A DNA stretch of 16,860 nt from CAYURR01 sp964446745 (GTDB taxonomy: Bacteria > Bacillota > Clostridia > Lachnospirales > WQUN01). The notes under the pieces are model-generated. The model saw only the letters and a list, made by a program, of their open reading frames with translations. It did no database searches and was not told the DNA's origin. This document shows positions 1-7,679 of this stretch, in pieces (the first letter of the stretch is position 1; the number at the start of each line of letters is the position of its first letter). The position numbers and the translations under genes are program-made. The stretch lies in contig CAYURR010000047.1 of the NCBI GenBank assembly GCA_964446745.1, forward strand, positions 1-16,860, read 5' to 3'.

Positions 1-84
1 AATTACTTTGTTGTTGAAATAGCACAGGCTTAGTTATTTTTCAAACAAGGCCTAGCATTATCTTTTAAGATCATATAATTCTTT
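1..84. other. Non-coding end of window
   Basis: No gene is visible here. An imperfect inverted repeat, AGGC near 26-29 facing GGCCT near 49-53, lies just past the stop of the zinc-ribbon gene. It could be the remains of a terminator for the sigma-factor operon. It lacks a clear T run on the minus strand, so I do not call it one. Confidence 0.3.
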
Positions 85-459
85 TCATTTGAAAGAAGTA
101 TATTTTGTATTGCAAGATTTACATACGACTTCATATTTATATCTATCCAGGTTTTTATCAAGGATGGTGAAAAGCGGGGATTGGTCGGATGGACAGCATA
201 GCCTGTTTTTGATAATTATCAGCTTGTCTTCAGTAGCGCATGCGCTGCAACTAGCGCTTGTGCTGCTATCATCAACAAAATCTATGTTAATACTACCCGA
301 CCCATTACATTTGCATTGATACGATAGCATAAAGCTGTCATAGGTAACATAACACAAATAGCCGATGGTTTTATTGCAGCTTTCACAATAAATCCAGCCC
401 CCATATCCACTAGCTAGCCTTGTGTTTATCAACTCTTTGGTTTTAGGTATTCTTGACAT
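85..459 (-). CDS. Cysteine-rich double zinc-ribbon protein, unknown function
   Basis: This is a 124-residue soluble protein that I cannot assign to a named family. It has 11 cysteines in an ordered pattern. C25-x2-C28 with C49-x-C51 forms one likely zinc ribbon. C71-x2-C74 with C113-x2-C116 forms a second, with an extra C88-C89 pair between them. There is no signal peptide or membrane segment, so it should be cytoplasmic. Its ATG lies 10 bp after the sigma-factor stop. An AGGA element 8 bases ahead of the ATG sits on that stop, which suggests cotranscription and coupled translation. The context suggests it works with the sigma factor, for example as a metal- or thiol-responsive partner or anti-sigma-like protein. 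That role is inferred only from position and cysteine content. It has no helix-turn-helix or enzyme motif that I can see. Confidence 0.7.
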   Translation of the reverse strand: MSRIPKTKELINTRLASGYGGWIYCESCNKTIGYLCYVTYDSFMLSYQCKCNGSGSINIDFVDDSSTSASCSACATEDKLIIIKNRLCCPSDQSPLFTILDKNLDRYKYEVVCKSCNTKYTSFK

Positions 460-469
460 CCTTTGTATC

Positions 470-1312
470 CTACGCCTCCGCTTTGATAATGCTCATATTT
501 TTAGAGTCGAGCAGTTTCTCAAGAAAACCTCTGGTAACCTTATGAGAACGATAATTGGGCAGACTTTCATAGATATGCGACAACCCATCCATTTCCTCCA
601 TGGCCTGTGTAAAACCGAGTGCAACCGCGCTATCAAGCTTCTCTAATCCGCTGTATTCCAATCTTTTGGGGTTTAATCGCTGGCTTTTAATTGCGAAACC
701 GACACGCTTTTTGCAGTCACATCTGCCAGTTTGGGATAGACCGCAATACTCGCTCAAGAACCCTCCGACCTTTTTCCGTATGCGTGAAAGCCGCTGACGA
801 TATGCTTCTGGGGTAATATCAAGTATTTCTCCACAGACCTTACTATCAGCCTTAAACATTACCCCTAAAACATAGATACATCTACTTTCGGGATCAAGAC
901 ATTGTAGCATAACATTCGTGCAAGACAGTTTTAGTTCCTCGGCCAAAATGTTCTCTTCAACCCCTTGCAGCAGGTCATCTGTATTTGGAATGAAGCCGGC
1001 GTTAATATCTTCAGCATAGATCTCGAAGCTAAGGGGGCGCTGTGCAAACATGGACTTTTTGTAGTTGATTAAGTAATTGACGGCAATACGATAAACCCAA
1101 GTTGAAAATGCACTCTCCTTGTGAAAGGTAGATAACTGGGTAATGATTTTGACGATGATTTCCTGCATCGCATCCTCGGCATCGTGTAGGCTTCCAAGTA
1201 TACGCAGTGAAAGATTGTAGATCATATCCTCTACGCTGACGATAAGGTCTTGCAGTGCTTGACTATCACCACTCACAGCCTTATCCACCAAATCAACGTT
1301 TTCATTGTACAT
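470..1312 (-). CDS. ECF-like sigma-70 factor with a cysteine-containing C-terminal extension
   Basis: This is a 280-residue sigma-70 family protein that would direct RNA polymerase to a small set of promoters. Region 2 covers roughly residues 10-85, with the typical DAEDAMQEI and FSTWVYRIAVNYL segments. There is no region 3. Region 4 covers about 130-185, with the helix-turn-helix around ITPEAYRQRLSRIRKK. ECF factors are usually 160-200 residues long; this one carries about 95 more. The extension opens with a cysteine cluster (C190, C198, C200 in YCGLSQTGRCDCKKRV), which could bind metal or sense redox state. The start is supported by AAAGGAGA 7 bases upstream. No transmembrane anti-sigma gene is adjacent; the zinc-ribbon gene follows at once. 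Regulation may be by its own product, because an ECF-type promoter lies upstream. Family assignment is secure; the ECF subgroup and the stimulus are unknown. Confidence 0.88.
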   Translation of the reverse strand: MYNENVDLVDKAVSGDSQALQDLIVSVEDMIYNLSLRILGSLHDAEDAMQEIIVKIITQLSTFHKESAFSTWVYRIAVNYLINYKKSMFAQRPLSFEIYAEDINAGFIPNTDDLLQGVEENILAEELKLSCTNVMLQCLDPESRCIYVLGVMFKADSKVCGEILDITPEAYRQRLSRIRKKVGGFLSEYCGLSQTGRCDCKKRVGFAIKSQRLNPKRLEYSGLEKLDSAVALGFTQAMEEMDGLSHIYESLPNYRSHKVTRGFLEKLLDSKNMSIIKAEA

Positions 1313-1345
1313 AGAATCTTCTCCTTTATTTTTTACTTCACCTAA

Positions 1346-1375
1346 TTAGACAATCGTTGAGTACAGGTTGTGACA
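1346..1375 (-). promoter_or_regulatory. Candidate ECF-type promoter of the sigma-factor gene
   Basis: On the minus strand TGTCACA (1375-1369) is followed after exactly 16 bases by TGTCTAA (1352-1346), about 35 bp ahead of the sigma-factor ATG. A TGTCACA-like -35 with a GTC-containing -10 is a known style for several ECF sigma groups, so this is a likely autoregulatory promoter. The match is visible; use by this sigma factor is inferred. Confidence 0.5.
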
Positions 1376-1397
1376 GAAATAATTATTTTTTTGGAGA

Positions 1398-1432
1398 AGT
1401 ACAATAAAATCGCACTGACGATTTTGCCACGG
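1398..1432 (-). terminator. Weak intrinsic terminator after the ABC transporter operon
   Basis: A perfect 7-bp stem AAAATCG/CGATTTT (1419-1425 and 1406-1412) with a 6-base loop starts about 10 bp past the ATPase stop. The T residues are partly in the stem and continue as ATTGT, so it is weaker than a classic terminator. Position and shape support ending the operon here. Confidence 0.4.
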
Positions 1433-1435
1433 TTT

Positions 1436-2416
1436 TCACTGCCTGTATATTGCCTTAACTATCGTCTCCATCTCAGGCTCAAACACACTCATGTCCAGTA
1501 TCTCGGCCCGAGTGCTGCATAACGTCAAGAATTCTCCCATCGGCATCATGTCGACGTCTATGCTAAACGTGGTCTGATTATTTTCGACGGATGTGATCAT
1601 GAGTCCGTCACGCAATATGCTATTAAAATCTACAGCCGTTTTGGTCGTGACCATAGCGGCTTTCTTGTTGCCCAAATATCGTTTTAATTCCTCTACCTTA
1701 CCGTTAAAGACGATCGTGCCCTTGTCGATGATCATAATCGCGTGCGCAAGGCTCTCGATATCACCTAAATCGTGCGTGGTCAGAATAAAGGTCACACCCT
1801 GCTCGTTCATTTGCTTAATGAACGTGCGGATGTGTTCCTTGGCTATTACATCGAGGCCGATGGTCGGTTCGTCGAGAAACACTACACGCGGGTTGTGTAG
1901 CAAAGCAATGATGAATTCGCATTTCATGCGTTCGCCGAGCGAGAGCACGCGCACGGGTTTGTTGATGATGTCCTTCGCATCGAGCAGCTCTACGAGCATG
2001 GATAAACGCTTATCGAATGCCTCGGTAGGGATGTTATAGATCGCCTTGTTCATTACAAACGCATCCATTGCCGGTATGTCCCAGATCAGCTGTGATTTCT
2101 GCCCAAACATCGCGCCTATCTGCGAGACATAACGTGTGCGTTGTTTTTGCGGGTTGTAACCCATAACCTCTATCTGCCCCGCAGTCGGTGTCAATATGCC
2201 TGTAAGCATCTTTATGGTCGTGGATTTGCCCGCGCCGTTGGGGCCAAGCATACCCATGATCTGCCCCGCTGGGATAGAGAAGCTGATGTCATCTACGGCC
2301 TTTACGGTCACATGCTCGCGCCTGTACAGGCTGCGAATAGTCTCGCCGAGTGTGCTGCCGCGTTTGTGCGTGCGATATTCCTTTGTCAGATGCTGCGCGG
2401 TGATTATGTCTGCCAT
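1436..2416 (-). CDS. ABC transporter ATP-binding protein (ABC-2 export type)
   Basis: This is a 326-residue cytoplasmic ATPase that powers the two permeases encoded just upstream. Walker A is GPNGAGKST at residues 58-66. The Q-loop glutamine is at about 106, the signature is LSLGE at 158-162, Walker B is VVFLDEP ending near 184, and the switch histidine is H215 in TTHD. The last 80 residues form the extra C-terminal domain common in ABC-2 exporter ATPases. It resembles the COG4586-type ATPases, which travel with paired ABC2_membrane_6 permeases. I chose the ATG at 2416 because AAAGGA lies 7 bases upstream; reading back to 2512 adds residues with no homology that overlap the permease gene. The gap to the permease stop is 20 bp. 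The substrate is not known; the linked serine hydrolases hint at a peptide, lipid or ester compound. Confidence 0.92.
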   Translation of the reverse strand: MADIITAQHLTKEYRTHKRGSTLGETIRSLYRREHVTVKAVDDISFSIPAGQIMGMLGPNGAGKSTTIKMLTGILTPTAGQIEVMGYNPQKQRTRYVSQIGAMFGQKSQLIWDIPAMDAFVMNKAIYNIPTEAFDKRLSMLVELLDAKDIINKPVRVLSLGERMKCEFIIALLHNPRVVFLDEPTIGLDVIAKEHIRTFIKQMNEQGVTFILTTHDLGDIESLAHAIMIIDKGTIVFNGKVEELKRYLGNKKAAMVTTKTAVDFNSILRDGLMITSVENNQTTFSIDVDMMPMGEFLTLCSTRAEILDMSVFEPEMETIVKAIYRQ

Positions 2417-2436
2417 ATCGTTTCCTTTCTGTGCGC

Positions 2437-3219
2437 TTATCCGCCCGCGCTTTGGTACGTGCGGATCATATACAAGAAGCTCCAAACACCCAACAGCATG
2501 AAACCGGCGCATGGGAGGATTATTAAGTAGTATAGAGGCTTCGCGACCCCGAGTAGCGCATACGCGGGGAAAATGCCTAACGCAGCTACGGGGATTATTA
2601 CAGAGATGAGGCCGCGTACAAAACGCGGGTAAAGGGTTAACGGATAACGTCCGAACGTCGTGACAGCGCCAAAGATTTCAAATATGCGGCTGTTGCCGAC
2701 CCATTTAAATGTCGTGGCGGACATGAGGCATGACGCGCCAAACATCATCATCACAGCACAGAGGATGAAATAGAAGAAGGTGAGCCAATACATAAACCCG
2801 ATGGGCGGCAGCTTTGTAACCGAAAAGATGAATACACCGATGCCACCGGCCAATGCGCCGATGCTGTCTAAGCTAAACGAATATGCAGCAGTTGTTAGGA
2901 TCACGGGACAGGGCTTTATCAGCAGTAGGTCGTAATTGCCCTCACGTACATTTTCCATCGTGATCCAGACCATGTTGTTGAAAAACGGCGCGCATAGCCC
3001 ATTCACGAGCATGAATGCCGACTGAAACAGCAGGGCCTCATAAAGCGTCCAGCCGGGTAGGACAGCACCCGCGCCGTAGATCAACAACGTTACAAGCGGC
3101 AGTATTAAATTGTTTAGCAGGACAATTACAAAGCTTATAAAGAAATCAAGCCTATATGCGGCTGCGGATGCGAACGCCGATTTTACAGATACGCGGTACA
3201 TCAACAGTAGCCGTTTCAT
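2437..3219 (-). CDS. ABC-2 family transporter permease (second subunit)
   Basis: This 260-residue integral membrane protein has about six hydrophobic segments. The segment REGNYDLLLIKP near residues 90-102 is the hallmark loop of the ABC2_membrane_6 permeases (COG3694/COG4587 type). It should pair with the permease encoded immediately upstream and use the ATPase encoded downstream. I place the start at the ATG at 3219, which shares the four-base ATGA junction with the upstream stop and begins MKRLLLMYRVSVKSAF, as is normal for the family. A longer reading to 3519 gives a hydrophilic, arginine-rich prefix that is a shadow of the upstream gene. The overlap implies translational coupling and equal amounts of the two subunits. 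Confidence 0.9.
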   Translation of the reverse strand: MKRLLLMYRVSVKSAFASAAAYRLDFFISFVIVLLNNLILPLVTLLIYGAGAVLPGWTLYEALLFQSAFMLVNGLCAPFFNNMVWITMENVREGNYDLLLIKPCPVILTTAAYSFSLDSIGALAGGIGVFIFSVTKLPPIGFMYWLTFFYFILCAVMMMFGASCLMSATTFKWVGNSRIFEIFGAVTTFGRYPLTLYPRFVRGLISVIIPVAALGIFPAYALLGVAKPLYYLIILPCAGFMLLGVWSFLYMIRTYQSAGG

Positions 3220-4037
3220 ACACCCACCCCCGAAAAGCGCCTGTTGCCTAATACATACAGCAACTGACTGATCAGAAACGCGACCACGACATATACGCCT
3301 TGTATGGCTACGATCAGAGTCAGCGGTATAGACTGACTGCCTATCAGATACCGCCCCGTCCAAACCATCGCGGGCACATAGGTAATGTATTGGAATGGCA
3401 GAAACATCATCACGCGCTGGACGGCTTCGGGATAGAAAGTCAGAGGTAGCAGCACGCCCGAAAACACGCTCACGAGAAGCGCATAAACGCTGCGGATGCC
3501 GCCAGTCTGCGTGAACCAAAACCCTAACAACCCGATCGCGTAATGGATATAGAAATTGATAAGAAAACTGAACATGACGGATAGGATAGTGAGAGGCAAA
3601 TGCCTGGGCATGAGATTGATACGAAACACCAACCCAAAGATCAACGCGACAGGCAAGACCTCATAAAGCAGCCCGAGGGTTCGATGACCGAGCTTTTGCG
3701 AGAACGCAAAGAAACGGTGGTTCATGGGCTTTAATGCAAAGTTCAAATACTTGCCCGTGCGTATGAGCATTTGCAGATTCCAGTCGGCGAAGTCCATAGT
3801 CAGATAGCCTATGAGCGCCGCCGCTGCGTAATAAGAGAGCATGTCGGATAGGGTCAAGCCCGCCAGTTGACCTTGCCCCGAATAGACCGCCCGCCAGATG
3901 AAAAACTGCACCAAATAATATGCAGGCCCCACAAAGATGGATACCATCGAGTGGGTGCGGTAGGCGGCCCATTCCTTGTATGTCACAAAGGCAACAGAGC
4001 GGGCGATGCGAATTTTATGTATTAAGAAATCTAACAT
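3216..4037 (-). CDS. ABC-2 family transporter permease (first subunit)
   Basis: This 273-residue polytopic membrane protein has about six predicted transmembrane helices. RTGKYLNFALKPM near residues 93-105 is the counterpart of the REG...LLLIKP loop in its partner, so the two are divergent paralogues forming a heterodimeric channel. The final helices include the GVLLPLTFYPEAVQRVMMFL segment typical of the family. Its ATG lies inside the stop of the upstream hydrolase (TAATG), so ribosomes probably pass directly from the hydrolase to the transporter. The family includes uncharacterised exporters; direction and substrate cannot be read from sequence. Confidence 0.9.
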   Translation of the reverse strand: MLDFLIHKIRIARSVAFVTYKEWAAYRTHSMVSIFVGPAYYLVQFFIWRAVYSGQGQLAGLTLSDMLSYYAAAALIGYLTMDFADWNLQMLIRTGKYLNFALKPMNHRFFAFSQKLGHRTLGLLYEVLPVALIFGLVFRINLMPRHLPLTILSVMFSFLINFYIHYAIGLLGFWFTQTGGIRSVYALLVSVFSGVLLPLTFYPEAVQRVMMFLPFQYITYVPAMVWTGRYLIGSQSIPLTLIVAIQGVYVVVAFLISQLLYVLGNRRFSGVGV

Positions 4038-5206
4038 TACATTATTCCTGACCAGATTAGATTTTTGAGATGGAAAGAGGGTTCATCGTGCCAGCCCGCA
4101 TTGAGAAACGGTGTAAAGCTGACCGAAACAAACTGCTCTGTGGGGTCAATCACAAGCATACAACTACCCGCGCCCTCATGGTAATAGGTTGTGGGCGAAA
4201 AGATTTCGCCGGGGGTGTAGCGTTTATCGGGCCCGTAGCCATATGCGCGGGGTTCGTCGACCGCTTTCCAGCAGTTGTTTAGGATGTGCTCGCCCGTGGC
4301 TCGCATGGTCATCTTTTCGACAGCCTTGCGTCCCAATATGCGTACACCGTTCAACTGCCCCATGTTCAACAGCATGTTGCCAAAGATCGAGAGGTCATTA
4401 AGCGTCGAATATAAGCCGCCACCCGTTGATGGAATGATGTTCCAGACAGGATTATAATTAACCGCGTCGTTGTTGCCGTCTATGACGGATTGGAGATGAT
4501 TTTTTGCGCGCTCGGTTTGAAACAGGCAACGCTGAGCTTGTTCGGGCGTGAGTTTGAATGTTGTATCGTGCATCCCGAGGGGCTTTGCTATATGTTCGAC
4601 GATATAATCGTTTGCAAACATGCCGCTGATACGGCTTACGATCTCGCCAAGCAGCAAATAGCCAAACGAGCAATACGCCCACTCGGTGTCGGGCTTGCAG
4701 CGCACGCCTGCGGTCATGGCTGCACGTATCCAGTTTGTATCCCCGGGCTTCATCTCAGATATGTAGTCCCACGGAGTTTTTAGTGTTGTATATGGCATCG
4801 CACCACCATCGGGATAAAGCCCCGATGTGTGGGTCAACAGATGCCATATTTTTATGCCTTTGAACGAATAACAATCGAATTCCTCGAGCACGTCGCTCAC
4901 GTTTTGATTTAAAAGCAGTTTACCGTCCTCAACCAGTTTCATTATCGCCGTCGCGCAGAATAGCTTTGTGATAGAGGCAATACGCATTAACGAATCAGGT
5001 TGGATCAGACGTTCGTCCTCGGCTTCATAAGACAGTTTGCCAAAAGCAGCCTGCGCAAATACCTTACCATTGCGTGAAAGGCAATAGCTGCCGCCTTGCA
5101 GAATATCTCTACTCAAATATCCTTCAAACGCGCTGTCGATGGCTGTGATGCGCTCGGGCCAATAACCCAATTCAAGAGGGTCGGCCAAGCCGGATACCTT
5201 TATCAT
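4037..5206 (-). CDS. Beta-lactamase-fold serine hydrolase (class C/esterase type), intact
   Basis: This 389-residue protein belongs to the beta-lactamase/penicillin-binding-protein-like family (Pfam Beta-lactamase, PF00144), which includes esterases, D-aminopeptidases and transacylases. The nucleophile motif is S78-I-T-K81. The tyrosine motif is Y178-C-S180, where most relatives have Y-x-N, so the third position is changed. An HEGAG segment near residue 342 takes the place of the KTG or HxG motif. The family box LLTHTSGL is at 123-130. There is no signal peptide, so it acts in the cytoplasm, which argues against a cell-wall or antibiotic-resistance role. AAAGGAGG sits 8 bases ahead of the ATG and 13 bp separate it from the preceding hydrolase gene. 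Its stop overlaps the permease start. Likely job: hydrolysing an ester or amide in the compound handled by the transporter. Confidence 0.85.
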   Translation of the reverse strand: MIKVSGLADPLELGYWPERITAIDSAFEGYLSRDILQGGSYCLSRNGKVFAQAAFGKLSYEAEDERLIQPDSLMRIASITKLFCATAIMKLVEDGKLLLNQNVSDVLEEFDCYSFKGIKIWHLLTHTSGLYPDGGAMPYTTLKTPWDYISEMKPGDTNWIRAAMTAGVRCKPDTEWAYCSFGYLLLGEIVSRISGMFANDYIVEHIAKPLGMHDTTFKLTPEQAQRCLFQTERAKNHLQSVIDGNNDAVNYNPVWNIIPSTGGGLYSTLNDLSIFGNMLLNMGQLNGVRILGRKAVEKMTMRATGEHILNNCWKAVDEPRAYGYGPDKRYTPGEIFSPTTYYHEGAGSCMLVIDPTEQFVSVSFTPFLNAGWHDEPSFHLKNLIWSGIM

Positions 5207-5219
5207 ACATAGCCTCCTT

Positions 5220-6396
5220 TTAAATAAGCGCCGAATATGTAATGTTTAGTATGTTGCTACTCAACAGCGGCTTGCCATTTGTTAATACGCCAAAAATGAC
5301 CATAGAGATATGGTTTTGAGGATCGACGATAATCTTTGTGCCGCCCCAACCTCCGTGATCCAAGCAGCTTTCGGGGCGAATGATGCCCGTGTCGTCGCAC
5401 TTTTTGCCGCGAATGTTGAAACCTAACGCCCATGCGTCAAACGGGTTCTTCTGCGAGAGTTGGAAGTTGTAGTCATACATGATGGCATCAACTGTTAGCC
5501 GCGAGAGTACACGCGCGTTGTTGTGAGTACCACCCTTGCGGATCATCTCGCAAAACTGGAGATAGTCGTTAGGTGTTGTTTTCAATCCGCCTGCGCCGTA
5601 ATCGCTTTTGAAGCATTGCTCACTGTTTTGGAAAGGAAATCCCTCTGAGCCCTCGGGACGACGTATGATGCGATCCCATTTCTCTTCGGGTGTAACGAAA
5701 TGCGTATCTACCATACCCAACGGATCGAATATCCGCTGCCTTGCGATCTCATCAATGCTCTTTTTACCCACGGCTACGACGACGTTTTTAAGTTGGTTGT
5801 AGCCTGTGTTGCAGTAGCTCATTAAACTGCCCGCGTCCTTGATGTCCTTTGCGTTTTTCAAGATAATATGCTCCCAGACCTTATCGGTAGGCACATCTAA
5901 CAGCTTGCCGGCCTGTTGCATGATCTCATCCCAAACCTCGCGTGTGTCGCGCTCGCTGCCGTCCTCGGGTATATCGAGCTTGAGCTCGTTTTTCATAAAC
6001 TCGACTGCTATGTTGCCTAGCTCCTCATCAACCACGCCGCTTGAATGGGTGATAAACTGTAATAATGTGCGCTCGCCAATCGTTGAACATGCGAGCTCGG
6101 GCAAATAATTCTTTATCGGATCAACTAAGTCAAGCTCGCCGTCCTCCTGCAAACTCAAAAGTAACGTGGCAATGATCGGCTTTGTAAGCGAGGCCACAGG
6201 GAATATGGTGTCGCAGTTCACGTCACCGTAGCAACCCTCAAAGATGTTTTCGCCATGATACAAAATCTTCAACGCCAACGCTTTTTTTGTAATCAGCCTG
6301 CATCCAGCCTTCTACCTTTGTGTTTAGATGCGCGAGCCTTTGGTTCAACACGCCTAACTTGACCGCCTGAGTCTCCGATAAAACTGTGTACGCCAT
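5220..6396 (-). pseudogene. Beta-lactamase-fold serine hydrolase broken by a one-base frameshift
   Basis: Reading from the ATG at 6396, which has a strong AGGAGG 7 bases upstream, gives MAYTVLSETQ and a normal helical N-terminus, but after DYKK the frame runs to a stop at 6238. The rest of a full serine hydrolase continues in another frame to the stop at 5220. The switch falls on a run of seven A on the coding strand (6282-6288). Six A would join the frames and give 391 residues, matching the 389-residue sister gene. The joined protein would have S69-L-T-K72, a Y-C-N motif (in SYCNTGY) and HGGWGG, so all catalytic elements are complete. The downstream part has no ATG and no good ribosome binding site; only a TTG at 6278. 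It may be a sequencing error, a real decay, a phase-variable run, or a product of polymerase slippage. Confidence 0.85.
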
Positions 6397-6447
6397 ACAT
6401 TTCCCTCCTGTAATGCCTGTCGGCTCCGTCGATGATATTTTATTTAC

Positions 6448-6483
6448 AAAAAAAGTTGCCCCCGAAGACATTCAGAGGCAACT
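6448..6483 (-). terminator. Strong intrinsic terminator, possibly an attenuator
   Basis: On the minus strand GTTGCCTCT (6482-6474) pairs with GGGGGCAAC (6463-6455) over 9 bp with two G-U pairs, extended by an A-T pair. A ten-base loop separates the arms and seven T follow (6454-6448). This is a textbook rho-independent terminator. It lies 280 bp past the aldolase stop but only about 50 bp ahead of the hydrolase ATG, leaving no room for a full promoter downstream. It therefore either ends the aldolase operon leakily or controls the hydrolase operon. Confidence 0.75.
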
Positions 6484-6545
6484 CAATTTATCCGCACAAA
6501 TTATTGAAAAGGAGACCCTATTTAGTTTAGAGGCCCCTCATTAGC

Positions 6546-6600
6546 GGACAAAATGGTGCTCTGCAACATCATAAAATTGATATTTATTGTCATTTTGCCC
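6546..6600 (-). promoter_or_regulatory. Stable RNA stem in the leader
   Basis: GGGCAAAATG (6600-6591) pairs with CATTTTGTCC (6555-6546) over ten positions with one G-U pair, enclosing about 35 bases that can form a further AT-rich stem. It would sit in the transcript between the promoter candidate and the terminator. A regulatory role is an inference; ligand or protein partner is unknown. Confidence 0.35.
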
Positions 6601-6624
6601 ACCTCGCTTTCATTTGATTGGTAT

Positions 6625-6653
6625 AATCTATATTAGTTTTGATACATTGTCAA
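6625..6653 (-). promoter_or_regulatory. Candidate sigma-A promoter for the hydrolase/ABC operon
   Basis: A perfect TTGACA (6653-6648) is followed after 17 bases by TAGATT (6630-6625), inside the AT-rich stretch TATAGATTATAC. The -35 is ideal and the -10 matches four of six. It points into the leader and terminator ahead of the serine hydrolase. Confidence 0.45.
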
Positions 6654-6762
6654 TGATTTGTTCCGATGTACGAGTACCACTGTGCAAACCCATTTGCATA
6701 AGTTCATCACTGGAGCTATTTTCTCAATGTCTTCACGAGTTACCATCCATTCACTCACTCAT

Positions 6763-7665
6763 TCACTCGGCATTGGACGCCTTAATCTTACCATGCACCT
6801 TCTTCATTTCTTCCCTGTCTGTATCTGACAGCTCCAAAAACGGCATCCTCACCGAACCGATGTCCACGCCGTCCAGCTTCATGATTTCCTTCATGGCCGC
6901 ATAGAGGTTCCGCGTTTCAAAGCATTTCTCTATACATTCGTTTATAAATACTTGTATACGCTGTGCCTGTTCGAGCTTACCCTGCGTATATAACCGCTCC
7001 ATTTGCACAAACAGCCTCGCCATCGCGCCATATGTACCGCCTATGCCGCCGTCTGCACCCGCTATCCTGCCCGAGAGGTATTGCTCGTCGGGGCCATTGT
7101 ATACAATAAAACCTTCCCCACCCGCACGCTTGAAGCGTTGTATCTGATAGCTGTTCATCGATGAATTTTTTATACCCACGACGCGCGGTAGCTCAATCAT
7201 CCGTCCGAATAACTCCATGCTCAGATCATAACCTGTAAACGGCGGTATGTTGTAGATGATGAACGGCAGACTTGTCTCCTTGATGATCGCTGCCCAATGC
7301 TCGTAGATCGCCTGCTCGGACGGTCTGTAATATACGCTTGGCACCGCCGATATCGCATGTGCGCCGACAGTCTCCGCATGCTGCGCTAGCTCGATGGCTT
7401 CCCTTGTGGATGCCGCTCCAACATGTACGATCATCGTCATCTCATCCCGAAATGCCTTGATCACGGCCTCTTGCAAAATTTTTCGCTCCTCGGCCGTAAG
7501 CAGAAAGCCTTCACCCGAGCTGCCGTTCAGATATAATCCCTTCATGCCGCATTCCCTTAAATATTCTGCCTGCTTTATCGCTCGCTCGGGCGAAACGCTA
7601 CCGTCATCCTCGTACGCCGCGTAAAACGCCGGAAACATACCCTTAAGTCTGTTTAAGTCGTTCAT
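6763..7665 (-). CDS. N-acetylneuraminate lyase-like aldolase (DHDPS/NAL family)
   Basis: This 300-residue (beta/alpha)8 class I aldolase would cleave a 2-keto sugar acid, most likely sialic acid, to an amino sugar and pyruvate in the cytoplasm. The Schiff-base lysine is K166 in GIKNSS and the catalytic tyrosine is Y138 in YNIPPFTG. The carboxylate-binding loop is GSSGE at 48-52. YNGPDE with D193/E194 matches the sugar-binding D/E pair of E. coli NanA at nearly the same positions, and AGADGGIGGTY also follows NanA rather than DapA. The start at ATG 7665 is set by GGGGGAGG five bases upstream; a GTG at 7680 is less likely. It lies 14 bp after the sialidase-like gene, which fits a sialic-acid-type pathway. 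No kinase, epimerase or deaminase for the downstream steps is in the window, so a different keto-acid substrate remains possible. Confidence 0.85.
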   Translation of the reverse strand: MNDLNRLKGMFPAFYAAYEDDGSVSPERAIKQAEYLRECGMKGLYLNGSSGEGFLLTAEERKILQEAVIKAFRDEMTMIVHVGAASTREAIELAQHAETVGAHAISAVPSVYYRPSEQAIYEHWAAIIKETSLPFIIYNIPPFTGYDLSMELFGRMIELPRVVGIKNSSMNSYQIQRFKRAGGEGFIVYNGPDEQYLSGRIAGADGGIGGTYGAMARLFVQMERLYTQGKLEQAQRIQVFINECIEKCFETRNLYAAMKEIMKLDGVDIGSVRMPFLELSDTDREEMKKVHGKIKASNAE

Positions 7666-7679
7666 ACTAACCTCCCCCA

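Larger units (their letters stand above)
6397..6762 (-). other. Non-coding leader between two operons
   Basis: This 366-bp stretch holds no gene. On the minus strand it begins with a GAGTGA-rich patch just past the aldolase stop, then a small hairpin TGCAAA/TTTGCA (6683-6698). It continues with the promoter candidate at 6653-6625, a 10-bp stem (6591-6600 with 6546-6555), a palindrome GAGGGGCCTC (6530-6539), and the terminator at 6482-6448. The ribosome binding site of the hydrolase follows. The arrangement is that of a transcribed leader with a terminator before the first gene. I do not recognise a known riboswitch class. Confidence 0.5.

Noticed and set aside
3220..3519. N-terminal extension of the second permease up to 3519
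   Set aside because: The added part is arginine-rich and overlaps the upstream permease in another frame. The ATGA junction at 3219 is a much better start.
6484..6600. T-box or known riboswitch ahead of the hydrolase
   Set aside because: No AGGGTGGNACCGCG T-box core, and no conserved core of a riboswitch class that I recognise; only a generic stem and terminator can be supported.
6763..7665. DapA (4-hydroxy-tetrahydrodipicolinate synthase)
   Set aside because: The YNGPDE sugar-binding segment and its positions match NanA rather than DapA, and no lysine-pathway genes are near.
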